This document shows, in pieces, positions 17,434 to 25,545 of a DNA stretch of 50,642 nucleotides. Numbering within the stretch: the first letter of the stretch is position 1; each line of letters starts with the position of its first letter. Source of the stretch: Mariprofundaceae bacterium (lineage in GTDB: Bacteria > Pseudomonadota > Zetaproteobacteria > Mariprofundales > Mariprofundaceae). The notes under the pieces were generated by a model that saw only the letters and a list, made by a program, of their open reading frames with translations, was not told the origin of the DNA and searched no databases. The DNA lies in NCBI GenBank assembly GCA_027018935.1, contig JALUXZ010000161.1, positions 1 through 50,642 of the forward strand. Direction: 5' to 3'. The position numbers and the translations under genes were made by a program.

Positions 17434-19290
17434 TTATTCTTCAAAAAACCAACGCACCTCAGCCAAATCATCGACAATACGTGCGGGTGGAAGGTTATGT
17501 GCTACATCTCTCCCATAACGTTTGTGATACAAACGTGAATCCAAAATAGCCATAATACCACGATCTGAATTGGAGCGAATCAAACGCCCTACTCCCTGCC
17601 GTAATACAGCAATGGCTTCTGGCAATTGAATATCCATAAAACCATTACCGCCTTTTTTCTCACAATGAGCCACGCGTGCTTGTAGTAAGGGATCACTTGG
17701 TGGTGCAAATGGCACTTTATCCACAATTACCATGGATAATGTTTCACCAGGCACATCTACGCCTTCCCAAAAGCTTCGTGTACCACACAAGATAGAATGC
17801 GTATCTTCGCGAAACTTCTCAAGAATCGCATCGCGGCTACCACTTTTGCCTTGAATCAATACAGGCCATTGCAAACGCTTACTCAAGCCCTCGCCGATAT
17901 GATTGAGCATATACCATGATGTAAACAATACAAATGCTCGCCCTTGTGAGGCTTGCAATAAAGTCACCATTTCTTCCAATAATGCCTCTTTACCCGTATC
18001 ACTTCGAGGATCGGGTAAATGACGCGGTAAATATGTCAAAGCCTGTTGCTCATAATCAAAGGGCGAGACATGAAACACCTCTTGAGCATCTTCCAAGCCC
18101 AAACGCTCACGGGCATAATCAAAACGCCCTGATACCCGCAATGTCGCTGAAAGCAATACAAAAGCTGCTGGGCGTGCCCATAAATGCTCATGCAAAACAG
18201 GTCCCGTTTCTACAGGTGCAAGCACATGTCGCCTAAACTCCCCTTCCCCTTCACTCCAAGCCACAAAACCTTTTTCAGGCTTTTGAATTGCTTTCATATC
18301 TTGTGCAAACGCTTCGGCTCGTTCAGATATTTTTTGTAAATCTTCACTGCGCTCGGCTCGGCTTGCAGCAAAATCCACTAAGACTTGCCATGCATCACTT
18401 ACTTTAGATAAATCTGGTTCAAGCCATGCATCCAAAAGTTTTCGCCCTGCTTTTAATGCATCTTTTTTTAGTTCATCTTCATCACCCAACTCATCCAACA
18501 AGCCTTGAAAATCATTAAGCCAAGTAATCAAGCGCATACGATTAAGTTGAATACCAAAATGCTGACATGCCACATCAGGTAGGCTATGTGCTTCATCCAA
18601 TACATAAGCATCAAACTGTGGTAAAACCTCACCAAAATCACCCGATTTAAGCGCAGCATCCGCCAATAACAAGGCATGGTTTGAAACCACAATATCCGCC
18701 TGCATAGCTTTTTCTCGGGCTTTCATGAGTGGACATTTTTTAAACTCAGGGCATTTGGAGCCGCTACATTGCTCTGCTGTTGCCGTAATCATTGCCCCAA
18801 TACCCTTTTCAAAGGCATCAAAAGGCAATGTGGATAAATCACCATCAATACTATTCTCAGACCATTTCAGCACCTTTGACAATGGCTTTTTATGCCATAA
18901 TTCAAGGCTTGCCGATGTTAAGCTCTTCTCTAATCGAAAAGGGCATAAATAATTGCTTCGCCCTTTTAATAAAGCTATTTTTCGGCGAACACCCATCGCT
19001 TTGACCACAGCAGGAATATCGCGATGCACCAATTGATTTTGCAGAGAACGTGTGTGCGTAGAAATCAGCACTTTACCATCTAAACGCAATGCTGGAATCA
19101 AGTAAGCTAGCGTTTTACCCGTTCCAGTTTCAGCCTCTGCCAGCAAGACAGTGCCATTATCAAAGCTATCGGCAATTTCACTGGCTAGTTTTACTTGCTC
19201 ATCTCGATAGACATAGCCCGTAAGCCCCGTGGCTAGCGGAGAGTCTAGAGAAAAATCATTTTTTATTTGATCAGAAAAAGGTTGGTTCAC
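17434..19290 (-). CDS. dinG: DinG/YoaA-type ATP-dependent DNA helicase
   Basis: A 618-residue XPD-like superfamily 2 helicase. Walker A is AETGTGKTLAYL and the DEAH box is VLDEAHSLPD. Four cysteines, one in NYLCPF and three in CSGSKCPEFKKC, form the expected 4Fe-4S site. C-terminal motifs are GTRSFWEGVDVPGE and QGVGRLIRS. Family members unwind R-loops, D-loops and forked DNA during repair. The start is GTG at 19290, overlapping a small open frame upstream. The gene is convergent with the hybrid kinase. Between DinG and YoaA the size fits YoaA somewhat better. Confidence 0.92.
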   Translation of the reverse strand: MNQPFSDQIKNDFSLDSPLATGLTGYVYRDEQVKLASEIADSFDNGTVLLAEAETGTGKTLAYLIPALRLDGKVLISTHTRSLQNQLVHRDIPAVVKAMGVRRKIALLKGRSNYLCPFRLEKSLTSASLELWHKKPLSKVLKWSENSIDGDLSTLPFDAFEKGIGAMITATAEQCSGSKCPEFKKCPLMKAREKAMQADIVVSNHALLLADAALKSGDFGEVLPQFDAYVLDEAHSLPDVACQHFGIQLNRMRLITWLNDFQGLLDELGDEDELKKDALKAGRKLLDAWLEPDLSKVSDAWQVLVDFAASRAERSEDLQKISERAEAFAQDMKAIQKPEKGFVAWSEGEGEFRRHVLAPVETGPVLHEHLWARPAAFVLLSATLRVSGRFDYARERLGLEDAQEVFHVSPFDYEQQALTYLPRHLPDPRSDTGKEALLEEMVTLLQASQGRAFVLFTSWYMLNHIGEGLSKRLQWPVLIQGKSGSRDAILEKFREDTHSILCGTRSFWEGVDVPGETLSMVIVDKVPFAPPSDPLLQARVAHCEKKGGNGFMDIQLPEAIAVLRQGVGRLIRSNSDRGIMAILDSRLYHKRYGRDVAHNLPPARIVDDLAEVRWFFEE

Positions 19291-19663
19291 GCCGAGAATC
19301 GTGAATCATCTTGCTTGATATGCAAGTTTATCATAGCCAAATGCTTTATCAGCAAGCCAAATTTGCGGTCATTGCAAGTGAAATCAGCATCAATAGAAGC
19401 CGTAAATGAGACTTCCGAAGTTTGCTCTTTGATATTTTTTATCGATAACCATTCAGCTTTTGCTTCTTGCTTGGGATGCAAGAGTTACGAAAAAATGAAG
19501 AATTTGCTGTAAATTTTTAGCTCCTTGCACCTCTATAAGCTTGCATTCAATACAGGCATGACGATTATTTTTATTGAAATATATGAGTTCTTTAGTTTCT
19601 AAGTAAAATCCAAACAATTTACGCCATATACTTCATGCGCTGCCTAGTGAATAATCGCCAACC
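19291..19663. other. intergenic region between the divergent dinG-like and cvfB-like genes
   Basis: This 373-bp gap should hold the promoters of both flanking genes, but I cannot point to a convincing -35/-10 pair. On the minus strand an open frame of 64 codons runs from a TTG at 19481 to a TGA at 19287 that overlaps the dinG GTG by four bases. The protein would be polar and unrecognised, and there is no ribosome-binding site at its start, so I do not call it a gene. No RNA gene or repeat was recognised. Confidence 0.4.
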
Positions 19664-20590
19664 ATGATTGGACATATGAATACCCTCACCGTTATCAAAG
19701 AAGTTGATTTTGGCGTATACCTTGATGGCGGAAAGCTTGGCGAGATTTTATTGCCTATACGTTACGTGCCACAGGACTGCAAAGTCGCTGATAAAGTGGA
19801 TATTTTTCTTTATCATGATTCCGAAGATCGTGTTATTGCGACCACCGAAACACCTTATGCCATGGTCGGTGAATGTGCATACCTGAAATGTATTGCCACC
19901 AATCATGCCGGTGCTTTTCTTAACTGGGGATTGATGAAGGATTTATTGGTGCCATTCAACCAACAAAAGCCGCCCATGGAAGAAGGAAAGTCATATATCG
20001 TCCATTTATATGTGGATGATCAAAGTGGGCGCATCGCCGCATCAGCCAAGCTGGATCGTTTTCTTTTCCAAGATAGCGATGAAGATTTTAAGATTGGTGA
20101 AGAGGTATCATTGCTCAATGCCAATAAAACTGATTTAGGGCATAAAGTCATCATTAATCATACCCATTGGGGGCTATTGCATGAACAACGTCTTAGCCGT
20201 CCTATCAGGCGTGGTGAGCGTTTTACCGGTTACATTAAAAATATCCGTGATGATGGAAAAATTGATGTTGCTATGCATCTCAATACTCGTGAAAAACTCG
20301 ATGACACAGCTGAAGACATACTTAAAGAATTAAGGGTAAATGCGAATTTCTTGCCATTAACAGATAAAAGCTCTCCAGAAGATATTTTTAGCTATTTAAG
20401 TATCAGTAAAGGGCTGTTTAAGAAGAGTATTGGCACACTTTATAAGAAAAAGTTTATTCGTTTGGAAAGTGATGGTATTTATCTCAATGCAGATGTTCCT
20501 ATGCCCAAAACCCAAGAAAAAAAGCCCGTAAAACGCATGCAAAAAACAACACCGCGCAGCATTCCAAAAGATGTATGGGGGAAGAAGTAA
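19664..20590 (+). CDS. CvfB-family S1-like RNA-binding protein
   Basis: A 308-residue protein resembling the CvfB/YitL family: tandem S1-like OB folds and a C-terminal winged helix. The start TVIKEVDFGVYLDGGKLGEI and LLPIRYVP match its first domain. YAMVGECAYLKC and AGAFLNWGLMKDLLVPF match the second. RRGERFTGYIKNIRDDGKIDV matches the third. The C-terminal LSISKGLFKKSIGTLYKK fits the winged helix, where related proteins bind RNA. The start could instead be the ATG at 19676. It is immediately upstream of, and probably co-transcribed with, the LexA-like gene. Confidence 0.85.
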   Translation: MIGHMNTLTVIKEVDFGVYLDGGKLGEILLPIRYVPQDCKVADKVDIFLYHDSEDRVIATTETPYAMVGECAYLKCIATNHAGAFLNWGLMKDLLVPFNQQKPPMEEGKSYIVHLYVDDQSGRIAASAKLDRFLFQDSDEDFKIGEEVSLLNANKTDLGHKVIINHTHWGLLHEQRLSRPIRRGERFTGYIKNIRDDGKIDVAMHLNTREKLDDTAEDILKELRVNANFLPLTDKSSPEDIFSYLSISKGLFKKSIGTLYKKKFIRLESDGIYLNADVPMPKTQEKKPVKRMQKTTPRSIPKDVWGKK

Positions 20591-20592
20591 GC

Positions 20593-21057
20593 ATGGCTGA
20601 TATTCATATTCTTATTCCAAAAAAAGATCGCCCTTTATGGCATGAAGCCATCGAATCCATCGATATTGAACCTGAAGCAATGATGGACATTGACTTGCTT
20701 GGCACAGTCACGGCTGGGCAGCCGATGGATTTATTTGAATACAAAGAAAGTGTATCTGTGCCTGCCAGTATGGTGCGCAAGTCCAGTTATGCTTTACGTG
20801 TACGTGGTAATTCGATGATTGATGATAATATTGAAGATGGCGACATTATCGTGGTTGAAAAACGTGATTCTGCTGAAAATGGGCAATCAGTTGTTGCTAT
20901 GATTAATGGCGATAGCGTAACACTGAAAAAATTCTACATCGAAAAAAATGGTATTCGTTTGCAACCTGCCAACCCCGACCTACAACCTATTTATATTAAA
21001 AATGAAGAGCTACAAATTCTCGGCATTGTGATTGGTGTCATTCGCAGACATGACTGA
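20593..21057 (+). CDS. S24/LexA-type autoprotease domain without a DNA-binding domain
   Basis: A 154-residue protein matching the C-terminal half of LexA. The self-cleavage site is the Ala41-Gly42 bond in TVTAGQPMD. The catalytic serine is Ser74 in RGNSMIDDNI and the lysine is Lys112 in VTLKKF. NGQSVVAMINGD, RLQPANPDLQPI and GIVIGVIRR are LexA-like rather than UmuD-like. The first 33 residues (ending PEAMMDI) are too short for, and do not resemble, the LexA winged helix. GGGGAAG precedes the ATG at 20593. It overlaps the next gene by eight bases. It may be a UmuD-like SOS factor or a regulatory decoy; no umuC or SOS box is visible here. Confidence 0.82.
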   Translation: MADIHILIPKKDRPLWHEAIESIDIEPEAMMDIDLLGTVTAGQPMDLFEYKESVSVPASMVRKSSYALRVRGNSMIDDNIEDGDIIVVEKRDSAENGQSVVAMINGDSVTLKKFYIEKNGIRLQPANPDLQPIYIKNEELQILGIVIGVIRRHD

Positions 21058-22021
21058 GCATCAATACGAAATAAGTGTCGATATTGCACCACTCATCAAA
21101 CGTATCGCACGCGGCAAACATGGCTCTGAACATCTAAACCAAGAAGAATCTCAACTTGTTTTCTCCGAATTACTCAAGCCTGACGCGGATTTACTACAGT
21201 TGGGTGCATTTCTCATTGCCCAACGCATAAAAGGTGAAACATCCGCAGAGTTGGCAGGTTTTGTACAAGCTGCACGCAATCATGTGCCCCACTTTGCTGA
21301 GTCTAAGCCTATCCCAAGTGCAGTTGATTTACCCTGTTATGCAGGTAAACGCCGAGCAGCTCACGCCTACCTTGCTGCTGCCCTACAATCCCGTGATGCA
21401 GGCATTCCCACCTTTGTACACGGCGTGGAATCTATTGAAGGTCGCATTACAGCTTGGCAGATTCTTCAAGGGCAAGGCATTCAGCGTGCCAATTCTTTAC
21501 CCGAAGCACAAAGCATCATGCAAAACGATGGTATGGTGTATATGGACTTGGCTGAAATATCACCTGACCTACATCGCATTTATCAACTTCGCCCACGCCT
21601 TGGTGTGCGATCATTTGCCAATACTGTCGCCCGCTTGCTCAACCCTATGCAATGCGAAGGACAGCTAAACGGCTTTTTTCATACCCCTTATGCCAATTAT
21701 ATGGCAGAAGCCAATGTACTCTTGGGGCAAATACGTTCATTGATTTTTATGGGTGCAGAAGGTGAGCCAGAGCTATATGCGGATCGCCAAAAAGTCGTAA
21801 AAATGCAAGTTGGTAATGATATTTCAGATGTTCACTTTGAAGATTGTGGTCATCCCCCCTACCCTAGAATTGGCAAAGAGCCTTTAAATGACATCATTGA
21901 AGAGTTTGATAAGTTTTTACTAACATTTGAAGAATCAAGAGAACTATCAACTTTACAGCGCATGAAATCGGCTTTTTTATGGGCTAATGGTAAAGAAAAT
22001 ATAACGATTAAGAGGCTATAA
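21050..22021 (+). CDS. ybiB: YbiB/TrpD2-like nucleic-acid-binding protein
   Basis: A 323-residue glycosyltransferase-family-3 fold protein resembling the anthranilate phosphoribosyltransferase homologue YbiB/TrpD2. The segment IAPLIKRIARGKHGSEHLNQ is the family start. LGAFLIAQRIKGET, GIPTFVHGVESIEGR and LRPRLGVRSFANTVARLLNP are further signatures. YbiB is reported to be a dimeric, non-specific nucleic-acid-binding protein and not a tryptophan enzyme; in E. coli its gene is LexA-regulated and lies next to dinG. Here it follows a LexA-like peptidase gene and lies near the dinG-like gene. It overlaps the convergent yjdF-like gene by six bases. Confidence 0.82.
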   Translation: MTEHQYEISVDIAPLIKRIARGKHGSEHLNQEESQLVFSELLKPDADLLQLGAFLIAQRIKGETSAELAGFVQAARNHVPHFAESKPIPSAVDLPCYAGKRRAAHAYLAAALQSRDAGIPTFVHGVESIEGRITAWQILQGQGIQRANSLPEAQSIMQNDGMVYMDLAEISPDLHRIYQLRPRLGVRSFANTVARLLNPMQCEGQLNGFFHTPYANYMAEANVLLGQIRSLIFMGAEGEPELYADRQKVVKMQVGNDISDVHFEDCGHPPYPRIGKEPLNDIIEEFDKFLLTFEESRELSTLQRMKSAFLWANGKENITIKRL

Positions 22022-22609
22022 CAAAGCCAGTTGCTTATCATGCCTGCGACTTAAACATAATAAGCCCAGCACTGCACCACACAATGCAAAAGCCATATCG
22101 GATTGCGTATCCCAAACATAACCTTGCGTCCCCAAAAAGGCTTCTGCCCCTGTACCTGATGCCAATGCAACCCACCATTCCACCAGTTCATAAAAAGCAC
22201 TTAATGCCAGACAAAAACATAGCAAAAAGAAATTTCGCCACATCGGAAAAAGAATAACTCCCTTACGCAGAACAATTTCCCTTGCCACCATCACAGGTAC
22301 AAAGCCTTGCATAAAATGTCCGAGTTTATCGTAATTATTACGCTGCCAGCCCATCCATTCTGACACCTGATCAAACAACGGCACTTCTGCATAGGTATAA
22401 TGCCCACCCACCATCAAGACAATCATATGCAATAAAATAAGCGTATAAAGTAGTGGTGTAAGCGGAAATGCATAGCGTGTCATAAGCAAAACCACAAAGC
22501 CAGCCAGAGCAGGAAACACCTCCAAAAACCACACAAACATATCCTTCGGATACCATGCCGACCAAACCAGTACGGTAAAAAATACTGCCAACCAAGAAAA
22601 TCGAGCCAT
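22016..22609 (-). CDS. YjdF/DUF2238 inner-membrane protein
   Basis: A 197-residue integral membrane protein with about six hydrophobic segments. The DUF2238 hallmarks are GGHYTYAEVPLFD, NNYDKLGHFMQGFVPV, YELVEWWVALASG and GYVWDTQSDMAFALCGA, which contain conserved charged residues within membrane regions. The biochemical role of the family is not established. It overlaps the 3' end of ybiB by six bases and is divergent from xthA, with GGAGGG just upstream of its ATG. Confidence 0.88.
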   Translation of the reverse strand: MARFSWLAVFFTVLVWSAWYPKDMFVWFLEVFPALAGFVVLLMTRYAFPLTPLLYTLILLHMIVLMVGGHYTYAEVPLFDQVSEWMGWQRNNYDKLGHFMQGFVPVMVAREIVLRKGVILFPMWRNFFLLCFCLALSAFYELVEWWVALASGTGAEAFLGTQGYVWDTQSDMAFALCGAVLGLLCLSRRHDKQLALL

Positions 22610-22680
22610 CTACACCCTCCTGCTTCTGACAATATTACCGCAACTTTGCACTTCTTTGCCATGTCTGCATAATCGCCTTT

Positions 22681-23466
22681 ATGAAAATAATCACTGCAAA
22701 TGTCAATGGTATTCGTGCCGCAACACGTAAAGGTTTTTGGGATTGGTTCGCCAAACAAGATGCTGATATTTTATGTCTACAAGAGCTAAAAGCCCACGCA
22801 CACCAAATCCCTGATGAAGCCAAGCCTGATGGTTATCATCATTATTATCATTTCGCTGAAAAGGCGGGTTATTCGGGTGTAGCACTATATTCACGCCAAA
22901 AACCTGATGCCGTGTATATCGGACTGGCGAGCATTGACCCTGATACCGATTGGTCGGATATGGATGCTGAAGGACGTTTTGTACAGGTTGATTTTGGCAA
23001 CTTATCTGTCATCAGTGCTTATTTTCCATCTGGTTCAAGCTCAGATGAACGGCAAGCAGTAAAAATGACATTTCTAGAACGTTTTTTGCCTTTTATTAGC
23101 AGGCTAAAAGAGCAAGGTCGCGACGTTATTTTATGCGGTGATATTAATATCGCCCACAATAATATTGATTTAAAAAACTGGAAAGGAAATAAAAAGAACT
23201 CTGGCTTTTTACCCGAAGAACGGGCTTGGATGGATGAGTTATTTGATAAAAGAGGCTTTGTGGATGCCTTTCGTGCGCTTTACCCTGAAAAAGAGCAATA
23301 TTCATGGTGGTCCAATCGTGGAAAAGCCCGCGAGAATAATGTCGGCTGGCGCATTGATTATCATATCTGCACGCCTGAAACTGCCAAGCGATTCACTGAG
23401 TTTTCTGTTTATACAGAGAGCTGGTTTTCCGATCACGCACCAGTTATTGCCACACTAGACGATTAA
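22681..23466 (+). CDS. xthA: exodeoxyribonuclease III (AP endonuclease)
   Basis: A 261-residue ExoIII-type enzyme. The opening IITANVNGIRAATRKGFWDW, the metal-binding LCLQELKA, the central GDINIAHNNIDLKNWKGN and the C-terminal SDHAPVIATL contain the catalytic residues of the endonuclease/exonuclease/phosphatase fold. WRIDYHI is also conserved. It incises DNA at abasic sites and degrades 3' ends during base-excision repair. It is followed after five bases by the YigZ-family gene, so the two are probably co-transcribed. Confidence 0.95.
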   Translation: MKIITANVNGIRAATRKGFWDWFAKQDADILCLQELKAHAHQIPDEAKPDGYHHYYHFAEKAGYSGVALYSRQKPDAVYIGLASIDPDTDWSDMDAEGRFVQVDFGNLSVISAYFPSGSSSDERQAVKMTFLERFLPFISRLKEQGRDVILCGDINIAHNNIDLKNWKGNKKNSGFLPEERAWMDELFDKRGFVDAFRALYPEKEQYSWWSNRGKARENNVGWRIDYHICTPETAKRFTEFSVYTESWFSDHAPVIATLDD

Positions 23467-23471
23467 GTTGC

Positions 23472-24119
23472 ATGCCTGATAATATGGTTTCGGCTGATTA
23501 TATGATTCCCAGCAAAGCCATCTGTGTTGAGCAAGAAATCAAACGTAGTCGTTTTATTGTGAATATCGGACACGCAGAGCATAAAGCCGATGCCCAAGCC
23601 TTTATTCGGGAAATATCAGCGCAATATCCTGATGCTAGGCACAATTGCTGGGCTTATATTGCAGGGCATCCCATTGAATCGATTGAGCGCGGCTTCTCTG
23701 ATGCAGGTGAGCCTTCTGGCACCGCAGGCAAACCCATGCTGAATGTATTACAACACAAAGCGAGCAATGAAGATATTGGTGAAGTTGTGGTCGTGGTTAG
23801 TCGTTATTTTGGCGGCATTAAACTGGGTGCAGGTGGTTTGGTTCGTGCTTATTCCAGCAGCGTGCAACTTGCCTTCGATGAGCTGCCACTAGATAAAGTT
23901 GTCGCAACCATCGCTGCGGAAGTATGTTTCCCTTATGCGCTGGAAAGCCAAATACGCCATTGGCTTGAAAAATACAATGTAGAAATTTGCAACTTATCTT
24001 ATGAACAACAGGCTAAAATGACACTTTTGGTGCCATTAAATATTAAAAATGACCTAAAAAATATCATTTCAGACAAAACACAAGGAAAAGTTAATATTAC
24101 CTATCCTACGCATCAATAA
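23472..24119 (+). CDS. yigZ: YigZ/IMPACT-family protein (UPF0029)
   Basis: A 215-residue protein with the conserved UPF0029 N-terminal domain: DARHNCWAYIAG, FSDAGEPSGTAGKPML, VVVSRYFGGIKLGAGGLVRAYS. A DUF1949-like C-terminal domain of about 70 residues follows. Eukaryotic IMPACT proteins modulate the kinase GCN2, and bacterial YigZ is suspected of binding RNA or ribosomes, but its role is not settled. It lies five bases after xthA and is convergent with the fructosamine-kinase-like gene. Confidence 0.92.
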   Translation: MPDNMVSADYMIPSKAICVEQEIKRSRFIVNIGHAEHKADAQAFIREISAQYPDARHNCWAYIAGHPIESIERGFSDAGEPSGTAGKPMLNVLQHKASNEDIGEVVVVVSRYFGGIKLGAGGLVRAYSSSVQLAFDELPLDKVVATIAAEVCFPYALESQIRHWLEKYNVEICNLSYEQQAKMTLLVPLNIKNDLKNIISDKTQGKVNITYPTHQ

Positions 24120-24126
24120 GATAGCC

Positions 24127-25032
24127 CTAACATTCAACCAGCAACTGATCCATCATAGCTTCTGCTTGTTGTGCATAAGCACCACCAAATAAATTGGCAT
24201 GATTCAAGATATGGTAAAGATTATAAAGCACCTTGCGAACCTGATAACCCGCATCAAGCGGGTAAACATCATGATATACAGCATAAAAGTCACGAGACAT
24301 ACCGCCAAATAGTTCCGTCATGGCTACATCAGTCTCTCGATCACCATAATACACCGCTGGATCAAATATCACGGGATTGCCATGACTATCCACCGCATGA
24401 TTCCCAGACCAAAGATCGCCGTGTAATAAAGCGGGGCAGGCTTTATAGCTCTCAAAAAATATATGCAAATCAGCCATCAATCGCTCACCTTTATCTTGCA
24501 AGCTTGTAGAAAACCCGTGTTGGTTGGCGAGTTTTAATTGGTAACCCAAACGCTGCTTTCGATAAAAGCTCACCCAATCAGTGCTGATGGTATTCACCTG
24601 AGGGGTCGAACCAATGGTATTATCACAAAACCAACCAAACGATTCGCCCATGCAAGCATGCATAGAAGCTAGCTGCTCTGCAAAGCGTTTTTCAGATGCC
24701 CCATTATGTGGGCTAAGCGCGATATACTCCATCACCAACCAGCTATGCGTATCATCACACGCACATGCATATACTTCTGGCACGCGAATAACTGCCGCAT
24801 CACATAAAGCCTGCAAACCCGTCGCTTCCGCTTCAAACATAGAGATATATTTGGCTTGATGAAGTTTAATGAATAGAAAACTCTGACCAAGATTAACTCG
24901 ATAGGTTTGATTGATACTGCCACCTGGTACAGGCAGCCAAGGTGATGACGTTATCCCATCTATATTGAAATGATTGCGATACTGATGAACCGACTCCTCC
25001 ACTGCCAAACGTGTATCAGCAGATGGCATCAT
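24127..25032 (-). CDS. fructosamine/ketosamine-3-kinase family protein
   Basis: A 301-residue protein-kinase-like small-molecule kinase. The N-terminal PVPGGSINQTYRV corresponds to the nucleotide loop and FIKLHQA to the lysine strand. The catalytic LLHGDLWSGNHAVD and the magnesium-binding VIFDPAVYYGDRETDVAMTE are strongly diagnostic of the fructosamine kinase family. Such enzymes phosphorylate ketoamines on glycated proteins or metabolites, making the adduct labile (deglycation). The start overlaps the stop of the DUF2062 gene as ATGA, so the two are coupled. Confidence 0.9.
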   Translation of the reverse strand: MMPSADTRLAVEESVHQYRNHFNIDGITSSPWLPVPGGSINQTYRVNLGQSFLFIKLHQAKYISMFEAEATGLQALCDAAVIRVPEVYACACDDTHSWLVMEYIALSPHNGASEKRFAEQLASMHACMGESFGWFCDNTIGSTPQVNTISTDWVSFYRKQRLGYQLKLANQHGFSTSLQDKGERLMADLHIFFESYKACPALLHGDLWSGNHAVDSHGNPVIFDPAVYYGDRETDVAMTELFGGMSRDFYAVYHDVYPLDAGYQVRKVLYNLYHILNHANLFGGAYAQQAEAMMDQLLVEC

Positions 25033-25538
25033 GACTTATGACGTTTTTCCCAGCGGCGCATGACCGTCATCCGCCATGACCATTGAACGGCGATATAACC
25101 CAATATGCCTGATAACAAACCCAGTACCAAACAACCCAACAAGAAAGGCTGCCAAATCAATAACATACTATGCATTGCCCAATCAAACGATGCTTCAAAA
25201 TGAAAGTCATTTTCTGGCAATAATAATATCCATCCGCCCACTTTATATGCTAAATAAAAGATTGGCGGCATGGTCAACGGATTGGTTAACCAAACCAATG
25301 CCACTGATACAGGTAAATTCGCATGCAACCAAATTGCTCCTGCAGCAGCCACAATCATTTGAAATGGTATGGGTAACATGGCGCAAAAAAGCCCTACAAG
25401 AAATGCTTTTGCCAGAGAATGTCTATTTAAATGCCAGAGTGCAGGGTTTTGTAATAGGCATCCAAAACAGCGCAACGATTTATGCTCCCGAATCGTTTTT
25501 TGATTCGGCATCCAACGTTGCGCAAATTTCTTCGGCAC
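25029..25538 (-). CDS. DUF2062 membrane protein
   Basis: A 169-residue protein of the DUF2062 family. The conserved core runs RHSLAKAFLVGLFCAMLPIP, followed by QMIVAAAGAIWLHANLPVS and WLTNPLTMPPIFYLAYKVG. Three or four hydrophobic segments are seen, including one near the C-terminus (PFLLGCLVLGLLSGILGYIA). The function is unknown; family members are often near lipid or glycan genes. It starts seven bases after metG and overlaps the kinase-like gene downstream, which suggests one transcript. Confidence 0.85.
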   Translation of the reverse strand: MPKKFAQRWMPNQKTIREHKSLRCFGCLLQNPALWHLNRHSLAKAFLVGLFCAMLPIPFQMIVAAAGAIWLHANLPVSVALVWLTNPLTMPPIFYLAYKVGGWILLLPENDFHFEASFDWAMHSMLLIWQPFLLGCLVLGLLSGILGYIAVQWSWRMTVMRRWEKRHKS

Positions 25539-25545
25539 GCTGTTG

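Noticed and set aside
19287-19481. 64-codon frame overlapping the dinG start by four bases
   Set aside because: It needs a TTG start with no ribosome-binding site and has no recognisable content; the overlap alone is weak evidence.
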